Shown here: in pieces, positions 5,465 through 8,243 of the stretch
Layout: each line of letters starts with the position of its first letter
How positions within the stretch are numbered: the first letter of the stretch is position 1
Assembly: GCA_030591905.1 (NCBI GenBank)
Contig: JAUVAE010000023.1
Span: 1-8,243 of the forward strand
DNA from: Candidatus Komeilibacteria bacterium
Lineage (GTDB): Bacteria; Patescibacteriota; Patescibacteriia; UBA1558; S5-K13
Direction: 5' to 3'
Length of the DNA stretch: 8,243 nucleotides
The notes under the pieces: generated by a model
The model's input: only the letters and a program-made list of their open reading frames with translations
What the model was told of the DNA's origin: nothing
The model's database searches: none
Program-made: the position numbers and the translations under genes

Positions 5465-7189
5465 ATGAAAGTACTTTTAATGGGAAATCCCAATGTTGGG
5501 AAAAGTGTAATTTTTAATCGTTTAAGCGGACTCAATGTTGTTTCTGCTAACTATGCTGGAACAACTATTAGTTTTTCAAAAACATTTATTTCTTTAGCTG
5601 GTAATAAAAAAGTTGAACTTATAGATGTTCCTGGTACTTATACTTTAAAACCTACAAATGAAGCAGAAAAGGTTGCTGTAAAAATCTTAGAAGAAGGTGA
5701 TGTTATTATTAATATTATAGATGCTACTAATTTAGAAAGAAATTTATTTCTTACTATGCAGTTGATTAGTTTTAAAAAACCATTGGTCATTGTATTGAAT
5801 ATGTGGGATGAAACTAAACATAAGGGAATTGAGATAAATATTAAAAAGTTACAACAAATTTTAGGAGTGCCTGTAATTTCAACCTGTGCTCTTAGTGGAG
5901 AGGGGATTAAAGAACTTTCTTTGGTGATTAAGAATGCCTCTATATCATCTTACATAAATAAATCTTTGAAAAAAATAGATAATCTTTTAATTTGGAATAA
6001 AATTGGTAAGATTATTTTTAATACTCAAAAATTATATCATCGTCATCATACTTTATGGCAACGGATTAGTGATTTTTCGATTCATCCTATTGGAGGATTA
6101 TTTTTTGCTTTTTTTATTCTTTATAGTAGTTTTAGAACTATTCGTTTTATAGGAGAGGGATTAATTGGGTATGTTTTTGATCCATTTTTTCAGAACATTC
6201 TTACTCCTATTTTCATGAAGTTAAGTGTTTTTTTTGGTTCGGGTGGTTTTTTACATCAAATACTGATTGGAAAATTGATTGATGGAGAAATTGATTATTT
6301 TCAGTCTTTTGGTGTATTAACATCTGGATTTTATGTTCCTATTGCAGCCGTATTACCTTATGTTATATCTTTTTATTTTGTTTTAAGTGTTCTAGAAGAT
6401 TCTGGGTATCTTCCACGATTAGCTGTTTTAGTAGATAGTATATTTCATAAATTAGGTTTACATGGATATGCCATAATTCCTACTTTATTAGGTTTTGGTT
6501 GTAATGTTCCGGGAATTTTAGCAACAAGAATTTTAGAAGATAAACGACAACGCTTTGTTGTTTCGACTTTGATTTCTATTGCTGTTCCTTGTGTTGCTTT
6601 GCAAGCAATGATATTAAATGTTCTTGGTAAGTATGGTTTTAAATATGTACTTTCTGTTTATGGCGTTTTATTGATAGTTTGGATTGGAATTGGTTTAATC
6701 TTAAATAAGTTTAGAAAAGGAGATACACCAGAGCTTTTTATAGAAATACCTCCTTATAGACTTCCCTCATTTAAAATTTTATTTAAAAAATTATATTTTC
6801 GAGTTAAGGGTTTTCTTTTTGAAGCCTTGCCAATTGTTTTGGGAGGTATATTAGTGGTAAATTTATTGTATAGTTTAAATATTTTTCAGTATATTGCTGA
6901 TTTTACAGCTCCAGTTATAGCTAGTTTAATGGGGTTGCCAAAAAATGCTGTGATTGCAATTATTATGGGATTTTTAAGGAAAGATATTGCGATGGGAATG
7001 TTATTAACTAATCCCATGACTTTAAAGCAATTGTTTATTTCAACCATTGTGCTTTCAATGACTTTCCCATGTATTGCAACTTTTGCTGTTCTTTGGAAAG
7101 AATTAGGTTGGAAAAAAACGATATATTCTGTTTTAATAATGTTATTGACAGCTACTTTTGTAGGGAGTATACTACATCTTATATTATAA
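5465..7189 (+). CDS. feoB: Ferrous iron transport protein B, compact form
   Basis: FeoB carries Fe(II) across the cytoplasmic membrane. It has an N-terminal G-protein domain and a polytopic membrane domain. G motifs are complete: G1 GNPNVGKS (7-14), G2 AGTT (31-34), G3 DVPG (54-57), G4 NMWD (112-115) and G5 CALSGEG (141-147). The helical GDI-like linker ends in RHHTLWQRISDFSIHP (193-208). Membrane motifs are VLEDSGYLPRL (309-319), LLGFGCNVPG (341-350) with C346, IPPYRLPS (428-435) and MTFPCIATFAVLW (532-544) with C536. At 574 residues it is clearly shorter than the usual 650-770. Part of the shortening is in the linker between G5 and the first membrane helix (about 60 residues). No frameshift is seen. 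The start is fixed by the G1 position. No Shine-Dalgarno and no convincing Fur-type palindrome were found upstream. feoA follows after 11 bases. Confidence 0.96.
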   Translation: MKVLLMGNPNVGKSVIFNRLSGLNVVSANYAGTTISFSKTFISLAGNKKVELIDVPGTYTLKPTNEAEKVAVKILEEGDVIINIIDATNLERNLFLTMQLISFKKPLVIVLNMWDETKHKGIEINIKKLQQILGVPVISTCALSGEGIKELSLVIKNASISSYINKSLKKIDNLLIWNKIGKIIFNTQKLYHRHHTLWQRISDFSIHPIGGLFFAFFILYSSFRTIRFIGEGLIGYVFDPFFQNILTPIFMKLSVFFGSGGFLHQILIGKLIDGEIDYFQSFGVLTSGFYVPIAAVLPYVISFYFVLSVLEDSGYLPRLAVLVDSIFHKLGLHGYAIIPTLLGFGCNVPGILATRILEDKRQRFVVSTLISIAVPCVALQAMILNVLGKYGFKYVLSVYGVLLIVWIGIGLILNKFRKGDTPELFIEIPPYRLPSFKILFKKLYFRVKGFLFEALPIVLGGILVVNLLYSLNIFQYIADFTAPVIASLMGLPKNAVIAIIMGFLRKDIAMGMLLTNPMTLKQLFISTIVLSMTFPCIATFAVLWKELGWKKTIYSVLIMLLTATFVGSILHLIL

Positions 7190-7200
7190 ACTAAAAATAA

Positions 7201-7434
7201 ATGCTAAAAAAAATAACAGAATTACGTTCTAAAGAATGTGCTAATATAATTAATATAGAAGGCAGTCAAAATTTTAAAGAAAAATTAAATACTTTAGGAA
7301 TAAGGGAGAATATAAAAATAAAGAAAATGTCAGAGTCTTTTTTAAAGGGGCCAGTAATTATAAAGATTAATTTAATGGAAATCGCTATTGGTTGGCGGAT
7401 GGCAAATAGAATTTTAGTTCAAACTGATTTATAA
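7201..7434 (+). CDS. feoA: FeoA-family protein of ferrous iron transport
   Basis: FeoA is a small cytoplasmic SH3-fold protein thought to interact with FeoB and help Fe(II) uptake. The 77 residues match the family. The expected pattern is present: an N-terminal strand with conserved Leu, KEKLNTLGIRENIKIKKM (26-43, matching the RLxxLGIxPG-type turn, with REN replacing the usual Pro-Gly), then GPVIIKINLMEIAIG (50-64), then RMANRILV. It lacks the Cys or Arg-rich features of FeoC. Position next to feoB strongly supports the call. The order feoB-feoA reverses the common feoA-feoB arrangement. The leader is A-rich with no Shine-Dalgarno, so it probably depends on translation through from feoB 11 bases upstream. 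Confidence 0.87.
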   Translation: MLKKITELRSKECANIINIEGSQNFKEKLNTLGIRENIKIKKMSESFLKGPVIIKINLMEIAIGWRMANRILVQTDL

Positions 7435-7450
7435 AATTAAAAATAAGAAT

Positions 7451-8243
7451 ATGAAATTATCAGAACGAGCAATTAATATTCAAGAATCACCAATTAGGAA
7501 ATTAAAACCTTTAGCTGACCAAACAAAAGCTAAAGGTATTAAGATATATCATTTAAATATTGGTCAACCAGATATTGAGACTCCAGAAAATGTTTTAAAG
7601 GCTTATCATGAATATGATGATAAGGTTTTATGTTATGGACCGGCCCAGGGTCTTGATTTGTACAGAAAGAATTTAGTGAATTATTATAGTAGGTATGATA
7701 TTAAAATTGATAGTGATGATATTATTGTTACTACCGCTGGATCCGAGGCTATTACCTTTGCTATGACAGCTGTTTGTAATCCGGGTGATGAAATCATTAT
7801 TCCCGAACCTTTTTATACGAATTATAATGGTTTTGCAAAGATGGCAAGTGTCAAAATAGTTCCTTTGACTACTCATGTTGAAGATGGGTATGAATTGCCA
7901 AGTAATGAGAAAATCAGAGAATTAATTAATGAAAAAACAAAAGCAATTTTACTTTGTAGTCCGAATAATCCTACTGGGGCAGTTTATTCTAAAGAAGACT
8001 TAGAGAGGATTGGTCAGATAGCCAAAGAGAATAATTTATATATTATTTCTGATGAAGTTTATAGGGAGTTTACTTATGATGGGAAAAAGCACGTTAGTTT
8101 TTTAAATATAGAGGGCATAGAAGATAATGTTATTATGGTAGATAGTATTTCTAAAAGATATAGCGCTTGTGGAGCTAGAGTGGGTTGTTTAATTTCTAGG
8201 AATAAAAAAACAGTGGAGTCTGTTTTAAAATTTGCTCAAGTTA
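7451..8243 (+). CDS. Class I/II PLP-dependent aminotransferase, 3'-truncated by the window edge
   Basis: This is a cytoplasmic pyridoxal-phosphate enzyme that moves an amino group between an amino acid and a 2-oxo acid. The ATG at 7451 opens 264 codons with no stop before the window ends; a family member is about 390-400 residues, so roughly the last third is missing. Fold type I motifs in order: HLNIGQPDIETP (34-45), CYGPAQGLDLYR (61-72, cofactor and substrate pocket), TAGSEA (95-100, phosphate-binding loop), PEPFYTNY (118-125), PNNPTG (171-176), SDEVYREFTY (200-209) with D201 and Y204, and SISKRYSACGARVGC (232-246). K235 is the expected Schiff-base lysine. It falls in the AspC/AlaT-like group; whether it acts on aspartate, alanine or aromatic substrates cannot be decided. 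It starts 16 bases after feoA without a Shine-Dalgarno, so it may share that transcript. Confidence 0.93.
   Translation, partial: MKLSERAINIQESPIRKLKPLADQTKAKGIKIYHLNIGQPDIETPENVLKAYHEYDDKVLCYGPAQGLDLYRKNLVNYYSRYDIKIDSDDIIVTTAGSEAITFAMTAVCNPGDEIIIPEPFYTNYNGFAKMASVKIVPLTTHVEDGYELPSNEKIRELINEKTKAILLCSPNNPTGAVYSKEDLERIGQIAKENNLYIISDEVYREFTYDGKKHVSFLNIEGIEDNVIMVDSISKRYSACGARVGCLISRNKKTVESVLKFAQV

Noticed and set aside
5439..5467. TTGATA at 5439-5444 as a feoB -35 box
   Set aside because: A -10 at normal spacing would fall on the feoB start codon, and the sequence there is not TATAAT-like.
7673..7876. 67-codon antisense open frame in the aminotransferase region
   Set aside because: The plus-strand frame there carries the PLP-binding motifs in correct order, so this is a shadow. 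The same applies to 1965-2156 and 2732-2914.
1..8243. Recoded UGA (UGA=Gly) as in Gracilibacteria/SR1
   Set aside because: All genes read with the standard code, with no in-frame TGA, and TGA ends ruvX at 3892-3894.

Overview
The window is AT-rich and nearly fully coding, with every supported gene on the + strand. It reads as a chromosomal housekeeping segment of a small-genome bacterium. The best guess is a member of the Patescibacteria (Candidate Phyla Radiation, Parcubacteria-like). Reasons: the L15-SecY-Adk-Map ribosomal-operon tail, a lysine-rich L15 extension, a compact FeoB, a DUF192 lipoprotein, an atypical WecA/MraY-type transferase, tight gene packing and almost no Shine-Dalgarno sites. 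That assignment is inference from protein style, not proof. No in-frame UGA is read through, and TGA serves as a stop at the end of ruvX, so the UGA=Gly code of Gracilibacteria/SR1 does not apply.

Layout. 1-1803: the end of the spc ribosomal-protein operon, with rplO (5' end outside the window) and secY. 1804-1920: a clear intrinsic terminator followed by a good promoter and the only convincing Shine-Dalgarno site of the window. 1921-3323: adk and map, 5 bases apart. 3324-3459: a spacer holding a 72-base imperfect palindrome that looks like a dispersed REP/MITE-type repeat. 3460-5379: an overlapping three-gene block of ruvX (YqgF), a polyprenyl-phosphate sugar-1-phosphate transferase and a DUF192 lipoprotein. 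5380-5464: a nested hairpin followed by six Ts. 5465-7434: feoB then feoA, the ferrous iron uptake pair in reversed order. 7451-8243: the first 264 codons of a class I/II PLP aminotransferase that runs off the right edge.

How the parts work together. The first four genes serve protein synthesis and export: 50S assembly, the Sec channel, nucleotide balance and N-terminal Met removal. They follow the usual gene order, but the expected infA-rpmJ-rpsM-rpsK-rpsD-rpoA continuation is absent after map. The middle block links 16S rRNA maturation, cell-surface glycan initiation and an envelope lipoprotein, probably co-translated through overlaps. The last block takes up Fe(II).

No RNA gene, CRISPR array, phage gene or insertion sequence with a transposase is visible, and no intergenic stretch exceeds about 140 bases. 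I see no clear undescribed system. The points most worth checking are the paired active-site changes in the transferase, the 72-base palindrome, the hairpin ahead of feoB and the near absence of Shine-Dalgarno sites.
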